DNA from: Zea mays
Taxonomy: Eukaryota > Streptophyta > Magnoliopsida > Poales > Poaceae
Assembly: GCF_902167145.1 (NCBI RefSeq)
Contig: NC_050096.1
Location: 182,563,825 to 182,627,824 of the forward strand
Reading direction: 5' to 3'
Length of the DNA: 64,000 nt
Shown: positions 21,734 through 33,855 of the stretch, piece after piece
How positions within the stretch are numbered: the first letter of the stretch is position 1
Layout of the letters: every line of letters starts with the position of its first letter
Translations under genes and position numbers: made by a program
Notes under the pieces: generated by a model
Seen by the model: only the letters and a program-made list of their open reading frames with translations
Database searches by the model: none
What the model was told of the DNA's origin: nothing

Positions 21734-24700
21734 TTGCAGGTTTATGCATCCGGGGGTTCAAGCTGGATTATCGACAGCGGATGCACAAACCATATGACGG
21801 GGGAGAAGAAAATGTTCACCTCCTACGTCAAGAATAAAGATTCCCAAGATTCAATTATATTCGGTGATGGGAATCAAGGCAAGGTAAAAGGGTTAGGTAA
21901 AATTGCAATTTCTAATGAGCATTCTATTTCAAATGTGTTTTTAGTAGAGTCTCTTGGTTATAATTTACTATCTGTTAGTCAATTATGCAACATGGGGTAT
22001 AACTGTCTATTTACGAATGTAGATGTGTCTGTCTTTAGAAGAAGTGATGGTTCACTAGCTTTTAAGGGTGTATTAGACGGCAAGCTTTACCTAGTTGATT
22101 TTGCAAAAGAAGAGGCTAGTCTAGATGCATGCTTAATAGCTAAGACTTGCATGGGCTGGCTGTGGCATCGCCGCTTGGCACATGTGGGGATGAAGAACCT
22201 TCACAAACTTCTAAAGAGAGAACACGTGATAGGACTAACTAATGTAAAATTCGAAAAAGATAGACCTTGTGCAGCTTGTCAGGCAGGTAAACAAGTGGGA
22301 GGAGCACATCACATCAAGAATGTGATGACCACATCAAGACCCCTGGAGTTGCTGCATATGGACCTATTCGGACCCGTCGCCTATCTGAGTATAGGAGGAA
22401 GTAAGTATGGTCTGGTTATTGTTGATGATTTTTCCCGCTTCACTTGGGTGTTCTTTTTGCAGGATAAGTCTGAAACCCAAGGGACCCTCAAGCGCTTCCT
22501 CAGGAGAGCTCAAAATGAGTTTGAGCTCAAAGTGAAGAAGATAAGGAGCGACAACGGGTCCGAGTTCAAGAACCTTCAAGTGGAAGAGTTTCTTGAGGAG
22601 GAAGGGATCAAGCACGAGTTCTCCGCTCCCTACACACCACAGCAAAATGGTGTGGTAGAGAGGAAGAACAGGACACTAATCGACATGGCGAGGACGATGC
22701 TTGGAGAATTCAAGACCCCCGAGCGGTTTTGGTCGGAAGCCGTGAACACGGCTTGCCACGCCATCAACAGGGTCTACCTTCACCGACTCCTCAAGAAGAC
22801 GTCGTATGAACTACTAACCGGTAACAAACCCAATGTATCTTACTTTCGTGTATTTGGGAGCAAGTGCTACATTCTAGTGAAGAAGGGTAGAAATTCTAAA
22901 TTTGCTCCCAAAGCTGTAGAGGGTTTTTTGTTAGGTTATGACTCAAATACAAAGGCGTATAGAGTCTTCAACAAATCATCGGGTTTGGTTGAAGTCTCTA
23001 GCGACGTTGTATTTGATGAGACTAATGGCTCTCCAAGAGAGCAAGTTGTTGATCTTGATGATGTAGATGAAGAAGATGTTCCGACGGCCGCCATACGAAC
23101 CATGGCGATTGGTGACGTGCGACCACAGGAACAAGATGAGCAAGATCAACCCTATTCCTCATCTATGGTGCATTCCCCAACACAAGACGATGAACAGGTT
23201 CATCAACAGGAGGCGTGTGATCAAGGGGGAGCACAAGATGATCATGTGATGGAGGAAGAAGCGCAACCGGCACCTCCAACCCAAGTTCGAGCGATGATTC
23301 AAAGGGATCATCCCGTCGACCAAATTCTGGGTGACATTAGCAAGGGAGTAACTACTTGATCTCGATTAGTTAATTTTTGTGAGCATTACTCCTTTGTCTC
23401 TTCTATTGAGCCTTTCAGGGTAGAAGAGGCCTTGCTAGATCCGGACTGGGTGTTGGCCATGCAAGAGGAGTTAAACAACTTCAAGCGCAATGAAGTTTGG
23501 ACACTGGTGCCTCGTCCCAAGCAAAACGTTGTGGGAACCAAGTGGGTGTTCCGCAACAAACAGGACAAACACGGGGTGGTGACAAGGAACAAGGCTCGAC
23601 TTGTGGCAAAAGGTTATGCCCAAGTCGCAGGTTTGGACTTTGAGGAGACGTTTGCTCCTGTGGCTAGGCTAGAATCAATTCGTATCTTGCTAGCATATGC
23701 CGCTCACCATTCTTTCAGGTTGTTCCAAATGGATGTGAAGAGCGCGTTCCTCAACGGGCCAATAAAGGAGGAGGTGTACGTGGAGCAACCCCCTGGCTTC
23801 GAGGATGAACGGTACCCCGACCACGTGTGTAAGCTCTCTAAGGCGCTCTATGGACTTAAGCAAGCCCCAAGAGCATGGTATGAATGCCTTAGAGATTTCT
23901 TAGTTGCTAATGCTTTCAAGGTCGGGAAAGCCGATCCAACTCTTTTTACAAAGACTTGTGATGGTGATTTATTTGTGTGCCAAATTTATGTCGATGACAT
24001 AATATTTGGTTCTACTAATAAAAAGTCTTGTGAAGAGTTTAGCAGGGTGATGACACAGAAATTCGAGATGTCGATGATGGGCGAGTTGAACTACTTCCTT
24101 AGGTTCCAAGTGAAGCAACTCAAGGACGGCACCTTCATCTCCCAAACGAAGTACACGCAGGACCTGCTAAAGCGGTTTGGGATGAAGGACGCCAAGCCCG
24201 CAAAGACGCCGATGGGAACCGACGGACACACCGACCTCAACAAAGGAGGTAAGTCCGTTGATCAAAAAGCATACCGGTCAATGATAGGGTCATTACTTTA
24301 CTTATGTGCTAGTAGACCGGATATTATGCTTAGCGTATGCATGTGTGCTAGATTTCAATCCGATCCTAAGGAGTGTCACTTAGTGGCAGTGAAGCGAATC
24401 CTTAGATATTTAGTTGCTACGCCTTGCCTCGGGCTCTGGTATCCAAAGGGGTCTACCTTTGACTTGATTGGATACTCAGACTCCGATTATGCTGGATGTA
24501 AGGTCGATAGGAAGAGTACATCGGGGACGTGCCAATTCTTAGGAAGGTCCTTGGTGTCATGGAAATCTAAGAAACAAACCTCCGTTGCCCTATCCACCGC
24601 TGAGGCCGAGTATGTTGCCGCAGGACAGTGTTGCGCGCAACTACTCTGGATGAGGCAAACCCTCAGGGACTTTGGCTACAATCTGAGCAAAGTCCCACTC

Positions 24701-24940
24701 CTATGTGATAGTGAGAGTGCTATCCGCATGGCGGAAAATCCTGTTGAGCACAGCCGCACAAAGCACATAGACATCCGGCATCACTTTTTGAGAGACCACC
24801 AGCAAAAGGGAGATATCGAAGTGTTTCATGTTAGCACCGAGAACCAGCTAGCCGATATCTTTACCAAGCCTCTAGATGAGAAGACCTTTTGCAGGTTGCG
24901 TAGTGAGCTAAATGTCTTAGATTCGCGGAACTTGGATTGA
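21734..24940 (+). pseudogene. copia pol: protease, integrase, reverse transcriptase, RNase H (one stop)
   Basis: This would encode the enzymes that copy and insert the element. Order: protease (WIIDSGCTNHM), pre-integrase zinc region (LWHRRLAHVGMKNL, CAACQAGK), integrase core (LLHMDLFGP, IRSDNGSEF, TPQQNGVVERKNR), reverse transcriptase ([29 protein letters not shown]) and RNase H ([30 protein letters not shown]). A single TGA at 23357-23359, followed by TCTCGATTA in the same frame, splits it into 21734-23359 and 23432-24940. CGA-to-TGA decay is the likely cause. The frame is otherwise open over 1069 codons. It starts +1 relative to gag. Confidence 0.93.
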
Positions 24941-25726
24941 ATTGTAGCATACATATGTTTATGTCTTGATCATGTTCCTTCTACATTTTGTTGCTTATTG
25001 TGATGCTCAAGTTGTACAAACACTCCCTGGACCTCACAAGTCCGTTGCAAAGTGATGCACAGTTTTAGGGGGAGATGTGTTACAACTTGACCCTTTGAGA
25101 CTAATCATATGCTTGAGTTTGTTTGACTTAGTCTCGAAGGAGAATTGAAAGGGAAAAGGTGGACTTGGACCATGAAAGACTTCCACTGCACTCCGATGAG
25201 AGGGTAACTAATTCCAAGTTCATCTCATGAACTCTTATTGCCATTTGATCTTAATCGATGATTTTTGTGAGGCAATGGGGTTAAAGGGCCACGATTGATC
25301 CCGTTTTGGTGCTTGATGCCAAAGGGGGAGAAAATAAAGGCCAAAGTGATAAATGGATCAGCTACCACTTGAGAGATTTTGAAAATAGTAGGATAGAGCT
25401 TTTGATTTGTCAAAACTCTTTTATTGCATCTCTTGTCAATAGTTGGCTTCTTGTGGGGAGAAGTAGTGATTATAGGAAAAAGGGGGAGTTTTTGAAATCT
25501 TTGATCAATCTCTTTTGGAATGACTCTCTTTATGCTTCAACATGTGTGTTTGACTTAGAGATAGAGATTTGAATTTGATTTACAAAAACAAACCAAGTGG
25601 TGGCAAAGGATGATCCATATATGCCAAATTCGATTCAAAACAAAAATAAGTTTTATTTGAAGTGATATTGCACTTGTTCTTGTTGCTTTATGTTGTGTTG
25701 GCATAAATCACCAAAAAGGGGGAGAT
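24941..25726 (+). other. copia 3' untranslated region and polypurine tract
   Basis: No coding sequence is supported. Several AGGGGGAG purine runs occur (about 25048, 25323, 25482 and 25716). The last one lies against the 3' LTR and is the likely plus-strand primer. Confidence 0.7.
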
Positions 25727-26986
25727 TGAAAGGGAAATGTGCCCTTGGGCCATTTCTAAGTATTTTGGTGATTGGGTGCCAACACAAGGGCTTAAATGTG
25801 TATTTATGCTTCTGGAGGAACAAAGTGCAAATCAAGAGAACATGTATGTTTCTAAGTCTTAGTACATTGGTTTTGTGTACTAATATAATTGTCTAAGTGT
25901 TAGAAACAGACAAAAGAAGAAAAGAGAAGAGAAGAGAAAGACTTGGCTGTGTGCAGCCAAGACTCAGCTCGGTCTGGAGCACCGGACTGTCCGGTGGTGC
26001 ACCGGACTGTGTCCGGTGCGCCAGGCTGACTCGGAGCAAACTAGCTGCTCTCGGGAATTTGTCTATGGCGTTCGACTATAATTCACCGGACTGTCCGGTG
26101 TGCACCGGACTGTCCGGTGAGCCAACGGTCGGCAACGGAATCAGCGCGCGACACGTGGCTGGACCAACGGTCGGAAAGGGAGCACCGGACTGTCCGGTGT
26201 GCACCGGACTGTCCGGTGCGCCAACGGCTCCCAGATCTGCAACAGTCAGCAACGGTCGGCTGCGCTGTTTATGGAAACAAATCGGGCACCGGACAGTGTC
26301 CGGTGTGCACCGGACTGTCCGGTGCACCCGACGACAGAAGGCAAGGATGGCCTTCCAGATTTATTCTCAACGGCTCCTAGCTGCCTTGGGGCTATAAAAG
26401 GGACCCCTAGGCGCATGGAGGAGTACACCAAGCATTCCTACAACTCTTCTAAGCACCAAGACATCAATCTCACGCATTCGTTTCAATTGTGATAGCATAT
26501 AGAGCTCTTGTGAAGTGTGAACTCTTTGTGTTGCGTTGCGAGCTCTTGTTGCGACTTGTGTGCGTGTTGTTGCTCTGATTTTCGAGTCTTGTGTGCATTG
26601 CTCATTCCCATCTTACTCCGTGCTTCTTTGTGAACTCAATTGTAAGGGCGAGAGACTCCAAGTTGTGGAGATTCCTCGCAAACGGGAAAAGATCAAAGGA
26701 AAGAAAAACACCGTGGTATTCAAGTTGATCATTGGATCACTTGAGAGGAGTTGAGTGCAACTCTCGTCCGTTGGGACGCCACAACGTGGAGTAGGCAAGT
26801 TTTGTACTTGGCCGAACCACGGGATAACCACCGTGTCAACTCTGTGATTGCTTTCTTGTGGTTATCGTGTTTTGACTTCTCTCTAGCCACTTGGCAATTA
26901 CTGTGCTAACGCTTAATCAAAGTTTTGTGGCTATAAGTTTAAGTTTTTACAGGATCACCTATTCACCCCCCCTCTAGGTGCTCTCA
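25727..26986 (+). repeat. 3' LTR of the Opie-like copia
   Basis: 1260 bp, same termini as the 5' LTR, TATA box at 26393-26402. It is followed directly by target duplication GTTCT (26987-26991). Confidence 0.95.
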
Positions 26987-29856
26987 GTTCTCCACAGTAA
27001 AGACAGCCTCCGTTTGGGTTGCAGCTTTAACGTGTTCGCAGCTAGATTTTTCCAAAATTGCTGCAACCCCTCTCGCACCGGCAAAGGCACAGAAATCACC
27101 ACGATCACTAAGGATCTCTTCAAAAGCTTCGACTTCTTCACCGATCAATTCAATGATTCCTTCGGGATCGCCTCTAATAAATTTCTGCTCGGATGAGTAA
27201 GCACCCATCTTTGCAAAACTGTCTTTTAGCTTCTTGGCACAATCCAAGGATTTTTCGTAATATCTTTCCTTTGATTCCCGAAGCTCATCTACATTCTTTT
27301 GCAACCTTGCACTAGTCCACTCGCTTATTTCCTGCTTTGCCTTAGCCACATCGAAATCTTCCTTCTTCTCGGCAAGCTTTTTCTTTAAATTTTTAATTTC
27401 GGCTCTATGAGTTTTGGACTGCGCGGCAAGATTGGCTTCACTAGCCTTGACTCTGTCTACTAAGGAAAGCAAAATTTTATACTTCTCTACAACTTCATTC
27501 CTCAGTTTGATAACCTCTGACCGAAGGTTACCAAGGGCTATCTAGCAGTTTTCATCTTCAACATTCTTCTGTGCTCTCCAAGCGTTGCTCAGACTTAAGC
27601 CCTAAAAAAGGGGGGAGACAAAGGATTAGCACAAGAATAAGAGACACAAAAAATAATCTTCTTAAAAGCCCATAACTTCTATACCTTCAGACTATTGTAC
27701 GCAAGGCTGTCTGCGAGGTAATCCTCTGACATAGCAGAAAGGCCAACTTCAAGCTTCAGAAATCCCATGTTTTTTGCCATCTCCCGGCAAACAGATATTT
27801 CCTTGTTGTCCGGGAGGCAGTATAGAAAGTCATCTTCATCGGTGCCATTGTACACCAAGGCCCCCTTCGGGTACTTCAGTTCCCGGGCGTAGTGTTTGGC
27901 TTCCGCAATTTCCTCTTCAGACAACCTTTTACCCAAAGCATGTCGAACAATAAAGTCAAGTTCTTCAGAAGGTGCTTCGAGAGTAGGAGTTTCAATCTTC
28001 TTGGGCGTGTCTTCTTTATCCAGAATAAGACCGACGCCTGAAGGTCCTTGTTCAACACTCCGCCTAGTCCCAGCAGGCTCTGTTTCGATGGGCACTGAGG
28101 GTCCAGCTTCGGGTTCAGCATGAGCTGTAGCAGCTTCGGCAGTCTCCTTTGCATGAGCAGGAGTTGATGCCTTTGTCGACTCCAGGACAACGTCAAGCAC
28201 GCTAGCCATCCTCCTCCTCTTAGGAGTTATTGTAGGAGCTTTCGATACCTTTGGCAATTCTAGCTCCAGTGGCGGGCTCAAGATTTTTGGTAGCTCTGCC
28301 GTTTCCCCTAGCTCTAGCTCTTCGACCGCCTTTCCTTTGGCGTCAGCAGCATGTTTCGGCGCTTTGGCCGACCCGATTGCAGAAACCTTTGGCACTTCAG
28401 CCGATTCTTCCTTGGAGCCGGCAAGAGCAGGCTGTCCTGGCTCAGCGGTGGAAGATGTCCCTTCAGCAAGCTTTGGCACCCTAGCTGTTTCAATATATCT
28501 AGGCCGGTGCGTGAAAACCTTAATCTTCTTGCCCTTCAGTGCAGCAGAAATGGCCGAAGTAGTAGCTTTTCTTTTCTTTCCCTACTTTCGCGAGGGATAG
28601 CTATAATCTAGGTATACGAAACCAATGACGTCAAAAACTTTATTTAATCTTTTCTTGCCTTGCCCTTCGAAGGCCAAGGTCATTGCATCATCTTCGGTCC
28701 TTGTATAGGACCCAAGCAACTCGTCACTGGTTGCCTCAATACAGTTCAACCATTCATCGTTCGGCTCATCAAACTCACCTCTGTATCTGAAGGTATATCT
28801 CAGATAGACCAAGCCGCCTTGACTAGACCCAACAGTAGCTTCCTTCGGCATCTCCCAGTCATTCACAAGAGGCCACACTCTGTAGGCAATGTGCTCTTGG
28901 ACCAAGTCTCTCGTGCCAATAAAAGTGCACACCGTGTTTAAACTCCTCTAGCATGTTTCTATTTCATTTCCAAGAGCAGTGGCTGGTCTTCTGATGCTGA
29001 AGTGAGACCAAATAGGGCGTTGGATAATCCCTTTTATATCTTCCCTTTCAACTAAGTCATTCTTCACATAAAACCATTCTTCCATCTAGGCCCCTGGCCA
29101 CCTCTTCCGAAATGTCGGAACTGGGTAGCTCACATCAGAGTGAGGCATGAAGCCGCAACAACCAAAATTATTGTGATACTATTACTTTCCAGTAGCCTTC
29201 GTTTCGTAAGACAGCTCATGCATATTGCAAAAGCATTTTGCACTTGGCTCCAGTCCTTGGCTTCTCACAGCCCAAATAAAAACCCCCATCCTGATGATGG
29301 CTTCGGGGGTAATCTAATGAAGAAAATTTTCAAAGGTCTTCAGCACTTCAACCAGAAATTTACTTAATGGGAACCAAAGCCCTGCCTTCATGAAGCTCCT
29401 ATAAAGAACCACTTCATCTACTTTGGGTGCAGGGGCGGCGCTATCCCCTCCAACTCTCACAATGGAAATATCTCGGAAATATCTCCCTTTCATAGCATCA
29501 ATTTGACTCTGCTTAATGGATGATTTTCCGAAGATGGTGTGACTCGGCCGCCAGGGCCGATTTTCGGCATCTTCATCCTCACTTTCCACATCAAAGCTTC
29601 CGCTATCGTCAGAATCTTCAGACAAACCAGCTAGCATTTCATTTGTAATCTTCTCTGTGTTTGTCTTCTCCATGGCCTCGTAAAAACCAGCTAGAGCAGG
29701 ATCAACAAGCTTCTTCTCTTCAGCCATTTGGTGAGCACTTGTGCAAATGTCAAAGCTCACGAATCAAGCGAAATCTGACAGAGCAAGAAAATTTAAGCTT
29801 GAAAAAATAGCACAAGCGATTGAGATGGCGCATCAAATGCTTTCACTACAGGTTCC

Positions 29857-29864
29857 TATTTATA
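29857..29864 (-). promoter_or_regulatory. TATA box of the antisense gene, copy B
   Basis: TATAAATA on the minus strand with the same surroundings as in copy A (ATAAATAGGAACYT context), 97-130 bp before the candidate ATGs at 29760 and 29727. Confidence 0.55.
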
Positions 29865-30023
29865 TGCCCAGTGCATTGCAACTTGGCAGACCCTACATGT
29901 CATTGACTTTCGCTATTCTAGCGAAGGGAATGTGTTTTTTCGGACCTTTGGCTAAAGGCCTTCGTTCACGTCGCAGTCTGAATTTGTTAAATGCAAAAAC
30001 AAATTAATATTGCGAGGGGCTAC

Positions 30024-30708
30024 TGTTGGGGGCCTTCCTCTTCCGAAGGTCCTCAAAAACTTAACTAACATGTTTTTCAGTATAACATAGACTGTTACAG
30101 GAGGCTTCAACTTTGAGATGAAGGTGTGCATGGGATGAAGGTGCGGTCTGAAGGAAGGACAAACTAGCTTCGAAGCTGTGGCTGAAGGAGCTTTGGCTTA
30201 ACACAAGGATGATGGCGAAAGATGAAACCGACCTAAAGGAGAAAAGACTGCTTAGTCCTCGACAGCTTGCCTTATGGTCAACAATAAATGTCAGGGACAT
30301 GAATGTAATTTTGTCCAGACTACGTCCTATGCCTATAAATAGATGAACAGTAACACCATGCTGTTCACGTTGAATTGTAATCACTCTTGCATCACTCCCG
30401 CTTTTCCACCTTCTGTCAAGCCAAAGGTACAAATGTAATATAATTATTATTGATGTTTATTCATGTTTATAAAATGAGAATATAAATAATCTAATGATTT
30501 GGAATGATCGTTTATATTCTTTTTGTGTTTCGTATGTCTCTATTTACATCTTTGCTCACTGTAATGATGAAGGTATGCCCTTCATGACCTTCGTCTAAAG
30601 ATCATTATATCCCATGGGAGATAATGCTTCGAAGGACGAAGGTCTCTAATCGTTAACAATTGTGTTGCTTTGTTCTTGGTGTATAGCATCCGAGAACAAG
30701 GACCAACA
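30024..30708 (+). repeat. 3' LTR of gypsy copy B
   Basis: 685 bp from TGTTGGGGGCC to GGACCAACA, preceded by GCGAGGGGCTAC. TATA box CTATAAATAG at 30333-30342. It is full length, unlike the 5' LTR remnant at 14899-15148. Confidence 0.9.
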
Positions 30709-33700
30709 TCACCGATCTAGTAGTAATGGGTACCCGAGACGTAGATATAGATGTCATCCTAGGGATGAATTGGTTGACAAAGTATCAAGTAGGCTTTAGC
30801 TGTGAAAAGAGGACTGTGAGGCTAGTGTCCTCATCAGGAGAAGAAGTGGTGGTTGAGCTGATCTTGTTTGAACCAAGGAAGCGAAGCTATCACCAGGTGT
30901 CCATCGATAGCAGTGAGTCCAATCTGCTTGAGGTCATCAGGGTAGTATCGAAATACCCAGATGTGTTCCCCGAGGAGTTACCGGACATGCCACCTGAGAG
31001 AAAAGTCGAGTTTGCCATAGAGCTTATCCCAGGCACCGCCCCCATTTCTAAAAGAGCCTACATAGTGTATAGACCAGAATTGGTGGAACTCGAGAAGCAG
31101 ATTAACGAGTTGTTGGAGAAGGGCTACATTAGACCAAGCACCTCGCCTTGGGCCGCTCCAGTGTTGTTCATAGAGAAGAAGGATGGTACTAAGAGGATGT
31201 GCATAGATTACTGAGCTTTGAATGAGGTCACCATCAAGAACAAGTATCCCCTACCAAGAATAGAAGATCTGTTCGACCAGATGAGAGGAGCTAGTGTGTT
31301 CTCGAAGATAGATCTGAGGTCAGGTTACGATCAGCTCAGAATCCGACCATCCGATGTACCGAAGACAACATCTACCACCAAGTATGAGTTATATGAGTTC
31401 ACAGTGATATCTTTTGGTCTAACAAATGTGCTAGCTTTCTTCATGTATCCGATGAACAACATGTTCATGGATTATCTATATAAGTTTGTGGTGGTGTTCA
31501 TTGATGATATTCTCATATACTCTCAGAGCAAGGAGGAGCATGCAAATCACTTAAATATGGTATTGCAAAGGCTACGAGAGCACCAGTTATGTGCCAAGCT
31601 AAGTAAATGTGAGTTTGGGATTCATGAAGTCTTGTTCTTAGGTCACATCATAAACCGAGATGGGTTAGCTGTGGATCCAAAGAAGGTAGCAGACATTCTG
31701 AACTGGAAAGCACCGAAAGATGTTCGTGGAATCAAGAGTTTCATTGGAATGGCCAGATACTACCAACATTTTATTGAAGGTTTTTCAAAGATTGTGAGAC
31801 CAATGACAACCTTGCTAGCAAATAAGGTTTAGTTTAAGTGGACCTATAAATGTCAAGAGGCCTTTGAAGCGTTGAAAGAGATGTTGACAACGACACCTGT
31901 CTTAGTTCTGCTTGATGTTCACAAGCCATTCTCGGTATATTGTGATGCTTCCTACAATGGTTTGGGATGCGTACTAATGCAGGAAGGAAGAGTTGTTGCA
32001 TACTCGTCCCGATAGATGAAGGTCCATGAGAACAATTATCCCACACATGACCTAGAATTAGCCACAGTGGTTCATGCATTGAAGACATGGAGACACTACC
32101 TTTATGGGTAGAAATATGATGTTTACAGAGACCACAAGAGTTTAAAGTACATATTCACCAAGTCAGAGCTAAATATGATACCACGAAGATGGCTAAAGCT
32201 GATTAAATACTATGAGTTAGAGATACATTACCATCCAGACAAAACAAATGTGGTCGCAGATGCTATAAGCAGAAATAGCCAAGTCAGTATGATGGTCGCT
32301 CACCCGATGCCATATGAGTTAGCCAAGAAGTTTGATAGATTAAGCCTCAGATTTCTGAACAGCATAGGAGTGACAGTTGAATGAAAAACCCACCCTAGAG
32401 CGGGATATCAAAGAAGAACAGAAAAGTGATTAGAAGATCATCGAGATCCATAAGCTAATCTTAGAAGGGAGAGGCAAGAACTTTCGAGAAGATGCAGAAG
32501 GCGTGATATGGTTCAAAGACCGACTGTGTGTTCTCGACATCAAGTCCATTCGAGAGCTAATCCTCAAAGAAGCTCATGAGACAACATATTCTATACACCC
32601 CAAAAGCGAGAAGATGTACCAGGATCTGAAAAGGAGATTATGGTGGTACTGTATGAAAAGAGAGATTGCAGAACATGTTGCCATATGTGATAGTTGTCAA
32701 ATAACCAAAGCAGAGCATCAGAAACCAGCCGGACTTTTGCAGCCATTGCAAATTCCTTAGTGGAAATGGGATGAGATCGGGATGGATTTCATAGTTGGCC
32801 TACCACGTACCTGGGCCGGCTATGGTTCCATTTGGGTGATTGTGGACCGCTTAACAAAGGTGACCAGTGAAGATAACATACAATGGAGCAACACTAGCTG
32901 AGTTATACATGTACCAGATTGTCTATTTGCATGGTGTGCGGAAGAAGATAATGTCAGATCAAGGAACACATTTCACCTCTCATTTTTGGCTGCAGCTACA
33001 AGAAGCTTTGTGCACACATTTGAAGTTCAGTCCAGCTTATCACCCGCAGACTCAAGGTCGGACTAAAAGAACTAATCAAATTCTGGAAGACATGCTGTGA
33101 GCTTGCGCATTGCAAGATAAGTCAAGTTGGAATAAGAAGTTACCTTATGCAGAATTCTCCTATAACAATAGCCACTAGGCTAGCTTGAAGATGTTGCTGT
33201 TTCAGGCACTATACGGAAGAAGTTGTAGAACTCCACTGCTCTAGGATCAACCTCGAGAAAGACAAGTGTTCGGTTCCGACATTTTGCTCAAAGTCGAAGA
33301 GAAAATCAAAATGGTCCAAGAGAATCTGAAGATAGCGCAGTCAAGGCAGCATAGTTATGTTGACACAAGAAGAAGAGAACTAAGTTTTGAAGTGGGAGAT
33401 TATGTCTATCTGAAGGTATCACCTATCAGAGGAGTCAGAAGGTTCAGAATCAAGGGCAAGTTAGGACCATGATATATCGGATTGTACTAGATTCTCGCAA
33501 AGCATGGGAAAGTGGCATACCAGCTCAGTTTAATAGAAAGTCTGTCAGCAGTGCATGATGTTTTCCATGTGTCTCAGCTGAAGAAGTATCTATGAGTACC
33601 AGAGGAGCAGTTACCAGTGGAAGGACTAGAAGTCCAAGAAGACCTGACATACGTGAAGAAGCCAACACAAATTTTGGAGACTACAGATAGAGTCACTCGG

Positions 33701-33820
33701 AGAAATACCATCAAAATGTGCAAAGTCAGATGGGGTCACCACTCTAAGGAAGAAGCAACCTGGGAACATGAAGATGATATGAAACTCAAGTACTTCGAAC
33801 TCTTTACTGGCCAACCTTGA
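30709..33820 (+). pseudogene. chromovirus pol with chromodomain, heavily decayed
   Basis: Starts in the protease C-terminal part (VDIDVILGMNWL). Reverse transcriptase follows ([31 protein letters not shown], catalytic FIDDILIYS at about 31495), then RNase H (YCDASYNGLGCVL), an integrase zinc finger (CMKREIAEHVAICDSCQ) and integrase core ([35 protein letters not shown]), then a chromodomain (KVRWGHHSKEEATWEHEDDM). In-frame stops include 31212-31214, 31830-31832 and 32758-32760. Frame changes lie between 32384 and 32503 and near 32865. The integrase Glu of the D,D-35-E triad appears replaced by Lys (RTKRTNQ). The chromodomain would target insertion to heterochromatin in a live element. Confidence 0.88.
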
Positions 33821-33855
33821 ATCTCGGGACGAGATTCTTTTAAGGGAGATATGTA

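Larger units (their letters stand above)
18022..26986 (+). mobile_element. Opie-like Ty1/copia element, near intact
   Basis: Complete element: 5' LTR 18022-19279, primer-binding site from 19282, gag 19330-21726, pol 21734-24940, polypurine tract AAAAAGGGGGAGAT (25713-25726) and 3' LTR 25727-26986. Target duplication GTTCT occurs at 18017-18021 and 26987-26991. The domain order protease, integrase, reverse transcriptase, RNase H is that of Ty1/copia. Resemblance to maize Opie is from memory of its LTR and protein sequence. It lies inside the antisense gene of gypsy copy B. Confidence 0.96.
17614..29760 (-). pseudogene. antisense spliced gene of gypsy copy B (split by a copia)
   Basis: Same gene as in copy A. 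The 5' exon begins at 29760, or at the second ATG at 29727 (MAEEKKLVDPAL), and shows PF04195-like segments (KAGLWFPLSKFLVEVLKT). It continues through 28932-28582 and 28479-27679 (acidic and Pro/Ala-rich, then RHALGKRLSEEE), with an intron at about 27603-27686. The coiled coil at 27472-26992 is cut by the Opie-like copia at 18022-26986 and resumes at 18021. The last exon is 17614-17768 after an intron at 17769-17838, ending EKILKED-TAA. Stops in the first exon (at 29317 and near 29180) and others make it non-functional. Exon borders agree with copies A and C. Confidence 0.75.
14899..30708 (+). mobile_element. Ty3/gypsy-type element, copy B (LTR to LTR, carries an Opie-like copia)
   Basis: It comprises a truncated 5' LTR (14899-15148), gag (15187-16709), a repeat-rich spacer, the antisense gene (17614-29760) and a 3' LTR (30024-30708). 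The antisense gene is interrupted by a copia element at 18022-26986 with a GTTCT target duplication. With the copia removed the element is about 6.8 kb and contains no reverse transcriptase or integrase. It sits in the protease region of the chromovirus. Confidence 0.88.
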
